NCBI GenBank assembly: GCA_014904845.1
Contig: MU119213.1
Location: 248,001 to 312,000 of the forward strand
Direction of reading: 5' to 3'
Origin: Acephala macrosclerotiorum
Taxonomy: Eukaryota; Ascomycota; Leotiomycetes; Helotiales; Mollisiaceae
DNA: 64,000 bases
Shown: positions 12,227-23,664 of the stretch, piece by piece
How the letters are laid out: every line of letters starts with the position of its first letter
Position numbering within the stretch: position 1 is the stretch's first letter
The notes under the pieces: model-generated
Databases searched by the model: none
Told to the model about the DNA's origin: nothing
What the model saw: only the letters and a program-made list of their open reading frames with translations
Program-made: the position numbers and the translations under genes

Positions 12227-12388
12227 ATGCCGCTAGATATTACGGACAATTGTCCAGTGTGCAAAAGGACATTTGGTGAGGAGAGACAAAGCCACAACTT
12301 CTGTCCGAAATGTGGTTTGATAGAACAGCTACCACAAGAACCAAACCAAAACCAAATGATACTCAAGGGTGGAGAACGAGGCACATAA
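12227..12388 (+). CDS. Small zinc-ribbon-like ORF, possible overlapping uORF
   Basis: This 53-codon ATG frame encodes a compact zinc-ribbon pattern: CPVCKRTFG, 8 residues, then FCPKCG (two CxxC knuckles). It starts 83 nt before the preferred BTB start codon at 12310 and overlaps it by 79 nt in another frame. If both lie on one transcript it would act as an overlapping upstream ORF and reduce BTB translation. It could instead be a true micro-protein or a remnant exon. I found no splice that joins it in frame to the BTB coding sequence. Confidence 0.35.
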   Translation: MPLDITDNCPVCKRTFGEERQSHNFCPKCGLIEQLPQEPNQNQMILKGGERGT

Positions 12389-13268
12389 AACAGCTGTACG
12401 AGAATAGGGGTTGGAGACTGAAGAGCCATTCATTTGAGGTAGCGCAGCTGTAAGTGTCACCCTCTTTTACAAGCAGCATTTGAATGTCCTGTGCTTACCA
12501 GCCAACACTAAACAGCCTTCTCTGCTCAGAGGAACGCGTTACGATGATCGTGGGAGCACAAAAGAGCCGTATGAAATGTCACAAAATCTTACTATCTTTC
12601 TATTCTCGGTTCTTCAATGGCGCCTTGAACGGCAATTTCGCAGAGAGTGGAAAGTCGGACATTGATCTCCCGGAAGATGATGTGGAGGCTGTCCGAACTT
12701 TTGTGCAATGGGTTTACACGGGAGATGTTTACTTTGGCCACGAACATTGGTAAGACCTCATACACAAGCCTTTTCTTCAAGAAATTCACACCACAAGGAG
12801 CTGACCGAATGTAGGTTTGAGGAAGCAGAAAACCACGCCTTGGCTAATACTGAACCAGAAAAGGTGTGGATCTTCGGTGACAAGATTCTTGCCCCTAAGT
12901 TTGCCAACGAGATGATGTATGCCATTTTTGAGAAACAAGAAGACGTCCTCAACGAACGGCTACAACCACATGTTGCAGAATATGTCTTTGCAAACACCGC
13001 ACCGAAGGCAGAGTTGAGATCCTTTGTCGTTGATCGGATTCAAGCATGTGGACCCTTCAACCCCGAAGATAAAAGCAACGAGAATGCCTGGCTTGCCACC
13101 ATCGCAAAGGGCGGAGATCTTGTTGTTGACTGCATGCGTGGAGGTGGTTTCCATAATTTCACTGAAGACTACCCTCAAGACCCGGTGAATTGGCACAAAT
13201 ACATGCAAACCGAGAGCCAGGCGTCCGTGGATGATTGGTTGAAGAAGCACTCGAGGTCTGACAAGTGA
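12310..13268 (+). CDS. BTB/POZ domain protein
   Basis: The preferred model has exons 12310-12449, 12516-12749 and 12815-13268, giving 275 residues. The first intron has a GTAAGT donor, a CTAAAC branch-like site and a CAG acceptor, and it joins FEVAQL to LLCSEERVTM. An unspliced alternative starts at the ATG at 12484 (239 residues). The BTB core (residues about 48-125) shows CHKILLSFYSRFFNGAL, the DLPEDDVEAV segment and FVQWVYTGDVY, the usual fold for homodimerisation or Cul3 contact. The C-terminal half is helical, with WIFGDK and KGGDLVVDC, and matches the fungal BTB expansion. No Kelch, MATH or other partner domain is seen, so its substrate or role is unknown. A decayed paralogue lies 0.8 kb upstream on the same strand. 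Confidence 0.85.
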
Positions 13269-15069
13269 TGGGAGGCTTGATGCTACTGCATCAGCATTGA
13301 TATAGCGTGATAATTGAAGGTGGGCGATTGACAGATGCTTTGATATTTCATAGGATTAGCATTGACATCTCCAACCATGGGCTTGTGGGAGGCAAGCGAC
13401 AAGGTGAGGAAGGAGAAAGGTAGCATGTGAACTGGACCAAGGCTTGATGCGAGGGAAAGTTTCGTGGTCGAGGGCTCGACTTGAAGTCATATGCTACTCT
13501 CGGATGTTCAAAACGCTCATGTTGAGTAGAAGGTGCAGTCTTGGCAAGGGGTTGTCGCTTAGCGTTTGGAGGAGCCTTCGGCTATTGAGTACACCTCAAC
13601 TCTCAATTCATATGGCACCTTTCGTCTCATGCCTCCAACTACATCTACAGATACACTCGATGGGAACGATCCAACTCTGCCCCCAAATTTTGCGTCATTT
13701 CTTCGCATGAAGACTGTCTTTTATCATAATAAATCTCAAACTTCTCACTGCTGTAACTTCTCGGATCTTTCAGGTGCAATAGATTGTAATAATCCAGGGC
13801 TTTTCTACTCTCTAAAGTTGTATTCATGATACAGGAATTGATTCGCCTGACTTCAGAAGTCCTCCGCAATGTGTAGGAGTTCTTGGATCAGCTCTCTTCC
13901 AAACGCCACTTCAGTGTTTGATTCCGAATGATGACTCGAATGAGAGCGTGAAGAGATGTGTGCAAACAAGGAAAGAGCATCAGGATCGAAGCATCGATCC
14001 CAGGTTCGAAAGCAACGGCCCTTCAATTTTCAAACAGAATCGAGGGTTCAGACTTCCCAATCCCCGAAATGCGGGTAGCGACATGTAGCTGCCTCTCACG
14101 CAGGAACAATCGGAGAATACATGAAAATATCCCGCTTGTGCAACCAGAATCTGCAGGAGACCGGCTCATCACTTTTTCCCGTTCACTTCGTGAAGTATCC
14201 CTCATTCGATGCCAGTCAGTCCACGTTTGCGAGCCGTGTGTCGGACAAATTTTGGAAACACCCAGCTTTCTCCTATCGATTTTTGGACCCTCAAAACGGA
14301 CTTGCGGCCAGCACCAGCCTGTAATTACGATTCAGAGTCAGATCAGATACCCCTTTTTGCCTCTCAACCTTTATGACGTTAACATCAGTCTCGTCATTTA
14401 GCTGCTCTGTGCTCCTTTTTGATCGTTTCTCTCCAAGGCATCATCGTCCTCTGTGCTTTTCAGGAATACTCCCTTCCAAAGGCTAGGCCACGCGGAATCT
14501 GCACCTTGACCGCCTCCAAATCTCAGCCTGCAGGTACAAACAGAATTCAAATCCTGATACTAGTGTCATAGGTGCAGCTGAACGGAAGCAAGTCGTATAC
14601 CTTCAGAGGAGCCTCTTCCCTGCGAATGCGCGCATGTCGTGCAACAGTGACTTGGCTTCATGAACACGATATTCTCACCATCCTTGTATGAGCACCTTCT
14701 CGTTATTTTGCCCATTGGATATCAGGAGATGCATCGAAGAGCACTTTCATTGAGATTGGAGGCACGGCTTTCTGCATCGCTACTGTCAGCATTCTCTGCT
14801 CTTTCTGCAAAAACTCCATGGGTGACTGAACCCAACTTGGACTCCTGCCTTGTTTCGTATCTGCAGGTAGCAGATGGGATACCTCCTTGGTCGTCACTCC
14901 GTCAGCCCATGGTATTGCCCCTGAGTCGAGAACAGACTCATGGCTATATGTAAGAACTCCACATGAAATGGCAAAATGTCTTCACCGGCAATCATATTCG
15001 AATACTGGCCTCATAGTCAATCATTTTCTCGTCGAAGCATCATTGATTGTCTCGTCCGTTCTCTTCAGT
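13269..15069. other. Intergenic, no gene seen
   Basis: This 1.8-kb stretch has only short frames without splice support or recognisable motifs. Its right end should hold the promoter of the mucin-like gene. Confidence 0.4.
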
Positions 15070-17212
15070 ATGAGGTCCAAGATTTTCGGGGCACTGGCAT
15101 GGGTCAGCTTCACGTAAGTAACTCTCTGCGTTGATATGAATACTTGCTGATACAGAAGACAGAGCTCACTTCGTTGCTGCCACTCCTCACGAAGCAGTCC
15201 GCGGTATTGCCACCAGCTGCGGCTGCACTGAAACCACCACCACGACTCTCTACATCTCCGCGCCATGTTCAAGCCCACCTGCCAGTGCCGAGATTGATAC
15301 TACGACAATCTTTGTTTCCATGTCCTGCACGCCTTCCTCTCCTCAAACTTCAGAAGCATCATCTGTAATTGGGACTGGCAGCACCGCGACTCTATCCTCG
15401 ACCCTAACTTCCTCGACACAGTCTTCGTCCATTGCTATAAGTTCGACAGCCTCGGAGACGCCGTCAACGTCAACCCCTGGATCAGCAACCTCACCAGTCT
15501 CTATCCCTCAAAGCTCCACGTCTGTAACACAATCTCTCTCCTTATCACAAGTCTCAATCACCAGCCAAGGATCTTCGACTCAAAGCACATCCGCCCCAGG
15601 GACTCCAGAGAGCTTTTCTGGAGAGACCCTCGCGACCTCTAGCATCTCCTTGAGCAGTCAAGGATTCTTGAGCTCTTCAAGTTTCCCAACTACTGGAGTT
15701 CCACGAAGCTCTGCTTCGGCACCATTGAATACGACAAACTCTCCAAGTACCAGCCAGGAATCGACAACGACACTAGAAACCACGATACTTCAGACCTCTA
15801 CAGTTGGCCTCTGCGGCGGTAGTGTCTCGACCTTTAGTCTGGCTTCTTTCAGCTCTGGTTTGACCACCTACTATGTCACTACTGAGACCTTCAGCGCTAC
15901 AGCCTGCTCTGCTATCAGTGAGGTCTCGACGCCATCAAGCTCTTTGGTGTCTACTTTAAGTGCTATCGGTACCTTCACCTCGGCTTCTTCAAGTCAAACC
16001 AGCACCACACCACAATTCATTCCGGCGTCAACTTCCGAGCAATGCTCGGAGACTGTATCGACACTTACTTTTGCTTCTTATGGCCCTGGCAGTACAAGCA
16101 CTAACATTATTACTACGATCACTTCTCCCGTCACAGGATGCTCGGCCGTCACCCAGGTCCAGCGATCCTCAACTTCCGAAAGTCTCATCAATTCCACATC
16201 AAGCCCCATTAGCACCCTTTCGGCCCCATACTCGAGTACGGTCAACACTCTTTCCGGCACAAGCACAGTGGTTTCAACACCTACCAGTAATGGAACTTCT
16301 TCGGCGACAGAAACACCTCCAGTATCAACATCTTCCTCCTCGAACCTAACTCAATCGATTACAGAGACTAGCAGACAGATTCTGAGTACACTTTCCAGTT
16401 CCGAATTAAGCACGAAAAGCCAGCTGTTAAGCACGTCTGTTCTCTCAATCGCTATCACGGAGACTTCAATGGAGGTCTCATCGTCCCCTCGTTCCTCCCT
16501 TCCGATCGCTTCCACCGCGACGACAAGCGGATTTGTTTCGACATCATTTTCGATCTTGGTCGGCAGTACCAGCTCTGAAAGCACTGTCGAGACGCAAAGC
16601 TCAGCCCTAACATCGTCTCCTGCTTCCATCCCAACTTCAAGCACTGGATCATCAAGCAGCCTGGTTTCAACGCCGTCCCCCTTCTCAATTTCCCTCGCTT
16701 CGGAGACCTCAACTTCCTCGTCTATCATCTCGATCGTGATCTCAGGGACAGTCACTCCTACCAGCTCCGCTGAGACAATTACTGAGACTGAAACTTCATT
16801 CCCCTCGTCATCTTCTCCTTCCTCGATCCCTATCACAACCGCACCGACTAGCAGTGTCGAGTCGACGCCTTCTTCGACCTCGCTTTCCCTGACCACCTCG
16901 GAGACCAACATCGGCACCTTGGCCTCTATCACAACGACACCAGTATCTGCAAGCACGACATCCAGTGGCCAAGCCAGCAATACTCCCTGCTCCGAGGAAG
17001 CCACACTAACAACGACTGGAGCCAACTCGGGCCAATTCACTTCTGCTCACAGTTCAGGCCTCCCTACAACCTCTTCCACGGCGCCATACTGGGGAGGATA
17101 TGGTGCTTCAGGGTCATGGAGCCCGCCATCTTGGGGACATGGAGAAGGACCGACGACCCTCAAGAAGGTCCATCAGGGTTATCGCAATCGCAAGAATTCT
17201 GATGAGGAGTGA
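15070..17212 (+). CDS. Secreted Ser/Thr-rich mucin-like protein
   Basis: Two exons (15070-15113 and 15163-17212) give 697 residues. The start is chosen because MRSKIFGALAWVSFT plus AHFVAA after the splice forms a signal peptide, and because the GTAAGT donor and ACAG acceptor restore the long frame. The mature chain is overwhelmingly Ser/Thr with Pro, an expected target for dense O-mannosylation. Near the N-terminus is a Cys-containing TSCGCTETTTTT segment. Two related Cys-bounded modules follow at about residues 230-275 and 310-355, CGGSVSTFSLASFSSG...ACSA and CSETVSTLTFASYGPG...GCSA. The tail (YWGGYGASGSWSPPSWGHG, then a Lys/Arg/Glu end) lacks a hydrophobic GPI signal. It is therefore probably a wall-associated or secreted glycoprotein. 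The long antisense frame is a composition artefact. Confidence 0.85.
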
Positions 17213-18431
17213 TGGCTCATCGGAGCGATGAATGTCCACCTTCGACGTGAAAAATCGTGAGGTCGGGCTTCGTTCGTTATCCTTTCTCCCGACCCGGAGC
17301 TGACACGACGATAGTGATTAGAAACATGTTTCGTCCGATGAACTTCTCTTTCTTTACTGGAGTGAAAATGTGGAATGATGACTGGCCTCTGCTTTTGAAA
17401 TTGAAAAACGCGTGATCAGTATCCTTATAATCCGGCTCTAAGCAATGAATTAAATGCGAGTCCTTGTTGCACTTCGCCAACGTGAACATGAACATGAATG
17501 TGAAGAAAACTTGGCTCGGCCAAGGAATTTCGTACCGGTCGAGGCTTCTCAATACGATCGTTCCTGATTTGATTCCTCCTCCTCCGCCGAGCATCTGCAC
17601 AATGACTCGCGACTCAATATTTGGATGGCGGTGCCCATGGCGTTGAACTTTCAATGTGACCACATTACAGTGACGAAGATGAGAATGAAGTAGGGACGGT
17701 TCTTATTAGTGGATGAAGTGAATTTCTCGATCGAGTTGGTCGGGGTTACAAGAATGCCAAAAGGAGTCTAGAGCAAAAACCGGAACCCCGAACTCCTTTC
17801 CAGCCACATTACCGGCATCAATGCACGACCATGACCTAGCATTCTTGTCTTGGGCTTCATCAGAGCATGCAAGAAGGGAATTGAATGTCTGCAATAGAAT
17901 AGGTGAAGGTCTCTTATTTCCACCGCCGAGCCCGACCTCACTACTCTCGCGAGCATCGTTTCGGTGTTCAGACAAATTCGTTCAATAATACCTTCAACGA
18001 AAGGAACACAGCTAAGAATTTCAGAGAGCTGTACACCTCCAAGAATTGGCCCCGGAATTAAGACCAAGTCCCTGAAAAGCTGAAGCAGATACCGTAAGCC
18101 CCGCAAGCAGCAGCCCGTGTCATTAGCCCGGAAGCGACGAAGGCGGGCATTCCTGCATTTTTCAGGCAGCTAACTGATGAGAATTTCTACTTTGGGTAAG
18201 ATCGTGAGTTTGGTTCAATATCTGAGTGCATAGGGGTATGCAGAAGGGAAGTATATAAGTGTTCGTTGTACCCTCACGTTCATTGTTCATTGCAGTCTCA
18301 TCTCATCATCTCAACACCTCGCTCAAGTCAGGTAATCGTGGGTGTCATCCTCCGTCTCAGTCTCAAAAATCTCAACCCCAATATCTTCCAAACAATCTAC
18401 TTTCGCAAAGTCAAACAGCAAAGCCTTCGCC
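17213..18431. other. Intergenic, no gene seen
   Basis: No supported gene. It lies between two plus-strand genes. The short leader immediately before 18432 is CT/CA-rich (TCTCATCATCTCAACACC near 18300). Confidence 0.4.
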
Positions 18432-19618
18432 ATGCCGTCCTTCAACCGCAGCACCACGGGCAAAGAAGTTGTTGAAACCTTCGCCGACACCCTGAAAGGC
18501 AAAACAGGCAAGCCATTTTCCCTCGCCCAAATAAAACACAGATATTCAAATATACAAATGCTAACAAACACCACCAGTCGTCATCACTGGCCCTTCATTC
18601 AAATCAATCGGTGCCGAAATAGCCATCTCCCTTGCCTACGCCTCACCCTCCACAATCCTCCTCCTCGGACGAACTGAATCAAAAATCGTTCCCGTGATTG
18701 AACAGATCAAGTCTTTAAATCCGTCTATCGCCGTCTCATTCATCCATCTCGATCTCGCCGATCAATCTTCCGTCCGGAAAGCTGCTCAAGATGTGAGTGA
18801 GAAGGTTGAGAAGATCGATATCTTGATCAATTGTGCGGGCGTGATGGCTATCCCCGAATTTCAGACTACGAAAGAGGGCGTGGAGATGCAGTTTGGGAGT
18901 AATCATTTGGGGCATTTCCTTTTGACGAATTTGTTGACGGGGAAGATTTTGAAGGCGGGGAGGGGGAGTAGGATTGTGAATGTTAGTAGTACGGGATTTG
19001 AACTTGCTGGTGTTAGGTTTGATGATTGGAATTTTGAGGTGAGTTGATTTTCAAGAAAGTGGGGGGAGAGAGCTGATGAGAGAAATAGGAAGGCAAGGTC
19101 TATAATCCTTGGTTGGGATATGCGCAGTCGAAGACGGCGAATGTGTTGTTTTCGGCGGGGCTGGCGCAGAAATTGAAGAGTAAGGGTATTCAGTCTTATG
19201 CTTTGCAGCCTGGATGTATGTCACTTTCCCAAGATGTGGCGAGGGAGTGTTGCTAACGGGAATAGTGGTCATGGAGTCCAATCTCTCTAATCACGTCACG
19301 CCTGATATGTTCGCGTCTGCATTGGAGATCGCGAATGCCAACTCCAATGGGAAGAAAGTGGAGATGGAGCAGCCGAAGACGTTGCAAGAGGGGTGTTCTA
19401 CTGCTCTTGTGGCCGCTTTGGATCCTTCTATTGAAGGTAAGAGAAGTTCAATCTGAAAGTCTCGCATCAAATGCTGACATAAAGCAGAGCAGTCAGGAGG
19501 TTTCCTTCAAGATTGTATAGTGCGACCTGTTGAGCAGGACTACGCCAAGGGTCAGGAGAACATTGATAAGCTATGGGCTTTGAGCGAGAAGCTGGTGGGA
19601 CAGAAATTTGATTTGTGA
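18432..19618 (+). CDS. Short-chain dehydrogenase/reductase, WW-domain-oxidoreductase/retinol-dehydrogenase type
   Basis: Five exons (18432-18507, 18578-19038, 19089-19215, 19266-19436, 19488-19618) give 321 residues. The Rossmann start reads VVITGPSFKSIGAEIA (residues about 26-41), a variant of TGxxxGIG. It is followed by DLADQSS, the NCAG motif, the SNHLGHFLLTNLL helix typical of retinol-dehydrogenase-like SDRs, NVSS (catalytic Ser) and YAQSK (catalytic Tyr and Lys). An NADP(H)- or NAD(H)-dependent oxidoreduction is expected; the substrate cannot be read. The first intron has no GT donor anywhere near the junction. A GC donor (ACAG|GCAAGC) with a GCTAAC branch and CAG acceptor restores KGKTVVITGP. 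The other introns are 50-51 nt GT-AG. Confidence 0.9.
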
Positions 19619-20153
19619 TTACAAAAACGGGAAGCGAGGGAGGCAAGTGGATAGGCGAGGAGCAATGCTACGTTGCAACTAGCACTTCGCTGCGAGCTGT
19701 CAATGATTCAAATGATTTCATATATTGCTATCGATGTGTGTTTCGCCGAAAGTGAGTTGCCGTGCTTAGATTTGTTAAGTGAAAGTCGGTCTTTGGAAGG
19801 AGGCATAACTCGGCGAAACTCGCGGCCAATGTCCAACCCATTGACCGACTTAGGTTCCTCTGGGAAAGAGCGAGCTCTCAAGCTAGGAATAAGAGAACCC
19901 CTAACTAACCTGGCCAAAGTCCCAGCTTCAGTTGGAATCTCAAATATGTGGCCACGAGCACCGGACAAAGAAAGGATAGGCTTAAGTAAGACTTTGTCAA
20001 GTTAAAGCCATTCTAAATTGTATGCTCTATCTACCTGGAAGACAAATATAATCTGCAGTCAAAGATGAAGCCGTGTGCCATACTCCTGATCCCCAAACCT
20101 CAACGCCAATACATGCTCAATATTATCAATCTCATGATGAAATCCGGTTTACT
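19619..20153. other. Convergent intergenic region
   Basis: It lies between the 3' ends of the plus-strand SDR and the minus-strand transporter. No gene or clear element is seen; both 3' UTRs should lie here. Confidence 0.5.
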
Positions 20154-21531
20154 CTACATGTGCTCAATTGGTTCTTCTGGCAAGAGCTCCTCTGGATCGC
20201 TCACCACGCACCTCTCCAAAGGAGGACGCACAAGTCCATTGAAGAGGAAGGTTCCATAGACCAACAGCGCAAAGCCGAGAACTTGGAGCCACTTGAATGA
20301 TTCCCATCCAAGGAAGAGAGACACGATCCAGATGAACAGTGTTCTGCAGGTATCGATCGTTGATCTAGCGGTAGCGCTAACGCTTCTTGTGACTGACAAA
20401 CCGAAAAAGTTAAAACCACTACATCAGGTTAGTGATAGATTTGAAGGCAGGACGAAGAGACCTACCCGATACTGATCATGATCAGAATACTGGACACACC
20501 AACCCCCTTGTATTGCGTAATCTCTCTCCACCCCTCAACAATATCCCAGTATCCGTATCTCCCAGCATCTGTCCTGCCATACGCCAAATGTCCGATGAGC
20601 AAGCCGGCAAGCGTAACTGAGAACCCGAAGACTCCTTCCCAGCCAACGACCTTCAACGGCTCCAGAGCGTACTTCTCCAAGATGTATTCCTCGAGGACGA
20701 ATTGACTTGCAGTAAAGATCTGCGCTCCCGCAATCATCAAGACACCAATAATAGCCTTCAACGCCTCCGGAGTCCTCGCCTCTCTTGCAACAATAGCAAT
20801 AGCTTCTCGAACCATCAACATCGCCGCCGGAGCCGCCTTATCATCTGTATAAATCGCTCCCGCTAGACCAACAATAGCGACGCCTAAAACAACAGTGACA
20901 AGCGCGAACCATTGGTATAGATGTAATGTCCGTCTCAAGAACACAACACTGAACAATCCCACGAAAAGAACCAGTGCCCCTCTCGTCATCTGATAAATAG
21001 ACGGAACTACAAAGAGCAATCCCACATTCATCAACGTCGTCCCACAAATATCACAAATAGCGGGCAGACTCAACATCGTGACTTTCCATCCCTTCAACGG
21101 CAATCTGTTTTCCGTAACGCTCATAACCTTTGTAATCGGTGTTAAAGGTGTAGTCGAATGAATGCTAGCAGCATCATGATCATCGTCTCCATTTTCGGCG
21201 GTGTGAACTGGTTGATAGCCGCTCTCTTCTGCGGGAGAGGATTTGGAGATGTAGGTTTTGTAGAGATAGAAGGCACCGACGAAAAGCCAGGAGCCCATTT
21301 CGCCGATGAACATTTGAATGGTTTGGATGACGGGTTGTTCGAAGAGTTCGTGCTTTTTTGGGTCGGGGTCTTCGCAATTTCTTACGCAGATGTTATCCTG
21401 TTGAAGAGTTAGTAGTTGGGCGTTAGGAAGAGTTGTTTTGGACGTACCTGATACTTGGTGAGGAGTGTGTTGCATACGCCGGTCAACAGCATCAAGCTGA
21501 CGAGTAGTGGGATGAGAACTTTGGTCGTCAT
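20154..21531 (-). CDS. SLC35F6-like drug/metabolite-type membrane transporter
   Basis: Three exons (21448-21531, 20466-21397, 20154-20418) give 426 residues. The first exon (28 codons) supplies a membrane helix (VLIPLLVSLMLLTGVCNTLL), and each junction closes the frame. About nine to ten hydrophobic segments are visible. They include a Pro-rich AICDICGTTLMNVGLLFV helix, SIYQMTRGALVLFVGLFSVVFLRR, and a C-terminal pair containing RTLFIWIVSLFLGWE and LQVLGFALLVYGTFLFNGLV. This layout and the Q-M-x-R-G-A motif match the SLC35F6/nucleotide-sugar-transporter-like branch of the DMT superfamily. A loop of about 70 residues after the second helix is acidic. The transported substrate and membrane (Golgi, vacuole or mitochondrion) are not given by sequence. 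Confidence 0.88.
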
Positions 21532-22041
21532 CTTGATGATATGCTCTCGAAGAGCGATAATAGAGTGTTATCAAATTCCCAAAGTCGAAGCAATCATCGG
21601 CTTGCAGATTTAGGATGCAATGGTGTCGTAATGAGGATGGCTCTTTGTTGCGGGTAGGTTGAGAGGTCTTGTGGGGGATAAAGAGTCGGAGTTCTAGTCA
21701 GCCGAGTAAGGTTACCGGTGTCAGCCTCACTTTGACAAGTCATCCAACTCCACAATTTCCAGGAACGAGCACACGAGGCTGAGATCGTGATTCGATCGCG
21801 ATTCAATTGTCATAATTAATCCAGACATTCTAGCCCAAGGTAAAATAATTGTCCGGCAAACGCCAGAACGAACTTATGATCCCATAATCGTAGGATAGGT
21901 TAACAGTTCGCCTGCCCTGTGATTTCAATATTTGCCTAAAACTCGCTACTCTTTGTGTATGCTCTCAACTAAGGTATCACACGCAATCCTCCCAGATGTA
22001 CAGAAAACAGAAATGGTATCCTAGCCCAACCAACACTTGCG
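21532..22041. other. Intergenic, no gene seen
   Basis: It lies between two minus-strand genes. It should hold the promoter of the SLC35F6-like gene and the 3' UTR of the DUF2985 gene. Confidence 0.4.
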
Positions 22042-23664
22042 CTACCTTCCAATTTGTGTCGCGCCCTCTTCCATGGCGCTCTCATTAGCAGCCACCGCCT
22101 CGGCCTTTTGCTTCCTCTTGAAGAGACCCTCCTTTTTCGCCTTTTCCTCCTTTGGTCCCTCATCCTTGATATTATTGTAATGAGTGATTCCCAACTCTTT
22201 GTCACGCTTCAATCTTTCCTGGTCCTTCTCGGAGATGGGCACGCCCTCGATGGCCTTAACGTGCTTGCCCTCAACAAAGCTCATAATGCCACCACATGCG
22301 GCAACAGTACATGCAAGTGCAACAAAGAGACCGGTACTCCAGGGGGGACGATTGTATCGATTCAAACCCCACATGAAACCTGAGAGGACTGCTTGCAGGA
22401 ATGTATTCCAAACCATCGTCCAGATCACGAAGTCCAATTTCCACATCTTCGTGGGGGGTGCACGAATTCCTGTCAATGGTGCATTTGGAGTCTTCGAAAT
22501 TGGGAACGGAACGACATTTTCTGGGACTTCGGCACCAGCTTCGACTTCAGTTGGGCCAAGCTCGACTGGAAGGTTTTGGGAGCCAGCAAGTCTAAACCAT
22601 CCACGATTGATGCCCGCCAGTCTTCGAAGGCCGAGCTCGTTCTTCGTGACACGGTACTGTAGCAAGTAGTAGAGGTCGCGAAATCTCCATGGGATGAGGC
22701 CGAATCCAGTAACACAGAAGAGTGCGTTCAAGATCTGCGAATCCCACTCAATCCACTTTCGACGAGGCGAGTTGATGTCGTTGCAAGTAGGCTTGCACAT
22801 GGCTGGAGATGCATTGCAAAGCAGCAAGAACAACATTCCACCCCATGCCACAACATTGAGACCGTATATAGTAACAAGAAACCCAAGAGGGGTAAGGAAG
22901 AAGCCCCAGAAAGCCTTCAGTCCAATGGCAGTAGACTCGGTCCACTTATGCTTGGGTGGGAATTGATATCCATTGTCGAACGGTTCTGTCCTATATTGTA
23001 GCTGTGTTTCCATCTTTCCAGCAGCAGGAGTGACATTGGTGTCGCTACTACTTCGTTGATCTCCCTTGGGCCTCTCCACACGCTTTTCTGAGACAACAGG
23101 ATCCGACATCGAGTTGGTGGGCTCGTTGGCTCCCAATATGACACCTGAAGTGATCGCTCCTAAACCTGTCTTCTCCTCTTCTGCAGCGGCACTGGCTTCA
23201 GGGACCGTCTCGGGAATGATATCTGAATTCGAAGCCGTCTCTCGTGGACTGATGGGACTGTTCGGATTGACAGAGCTCCTTCGTCGAGGAAGCTCTTCAC
23301 CAGTCTGCGAACTTCCACGTCTAGAAAGGGTTGCGCGTCTTTCCTTCTCTCTGATCTGCCCTTCTCCTGACCACCCTTCACTACTATAGCTCCCTCTCCT
23401 GATATCTGTCAACGATGGAACTGATGAGGCAATTTGTCCAGTCGCAATCCACATGCCAGTTGGAGGGCTGGACTCGGAGAAGTTCTTGGAGGCGCTTCGC
23501 AGACGCTCCTGGAGTGTAGAAGTCGTAGATTCGCGATGTCTGGTCGGCTCGTGGTGTTCGGTAGATGCTCGACGAGGATTTTTAGGGGACGGAGGATCTT
23601 CTAAAGTTGGAAAAGGTTCAGGAGCCTCATTCTGGACCGTTCCAAGAGGAGTGGCGGGTGTCAT
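22042..23664 (-). CDS. DUF2985-family integral membrane protein
   Basis: This is a single exon of 540 residues starting at ATG 23664. Residues 1-230 are disordered and rich in Ser, Pro and Arg. A membrane region follows: TAIGLKAFWGFFLTPLGFLVTIYGLNVVAWGGMLF, then LLLCNASPAMC, ILNALFCVTGFGLIPWRFRDLYYLL, DFVIWTMVWNTFLQAVLSGFMWG and LFVALACTVAACGGIMSF. These are the hallmarks of the DUF2985 family in fungi. The C-terminus is a Lys/Glu-rich cytosolic tail. Some database entries carry an alpha-L-rhamnosidase label for such proteins; nothing here supports glycosidase activity. The function is unknown. It shares a 471-bp divergent promoter with the Sen15-like gene. Confidence 0.88.
   Translation of the reverse strand: MTPATPLGTVQNEAPEPFPTLEDPPSPKNPRRASTEHHEPTRHRESTTSTLQERLRSASKNFSESSPPTGMWIATGQIASSVPSLTDIRRGSYSSEGWSGEGQIREKERRATLSRRGSSQTGEELPRRRSSVNPNSPISPRETASNSDIIPETVPEASAAAEEEKTGLGAITSGVILGANEPTNSMSDPVVSEKRVERPKGDQRSSSDTNVTPAAGKMETQLQYRTEPFDNGYQFPPKHKWTESTAIGLKAFWGFFLTPLGFLVTIYGLNVVAWGGMLFLLLCNASPAMCKPTCNDINSPRRKWIEWDSQILNALFCVTGFGLIPWRFRDLYYLLQYRVTKNELGLRRLAGINRGWFRLAGSQNLPVELGPTEVEAGAEVPENVVPFPISKTPNAPLTGIRAPPTKMWKLDFVIWTMVWNTFLQAVLSGFMWGLNRYNRPPWSTGLFVALACTVAACGGIMSFVEGKHVKAIEGVPISEKDQERLKRDKELGITHYNNIKDEGPKEEKAKKEGLFKRKQKAEAVAANESAMEEGATQIGR

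Noticed and set aside
16351..17040. Long minus-strand frame (229 codons) opposite the mucin gene
   Set aside because: It is the reverse of Ser/Thr-rich codons, giving a Val/Glu/Ser-biased peptide. It is a composition artefact.
17768..18106. Minus-strand frame of 112 codons upstream of the SDR gene
   Set aside because: It has hydrophobic stretches but no family resemblance or exon structure.
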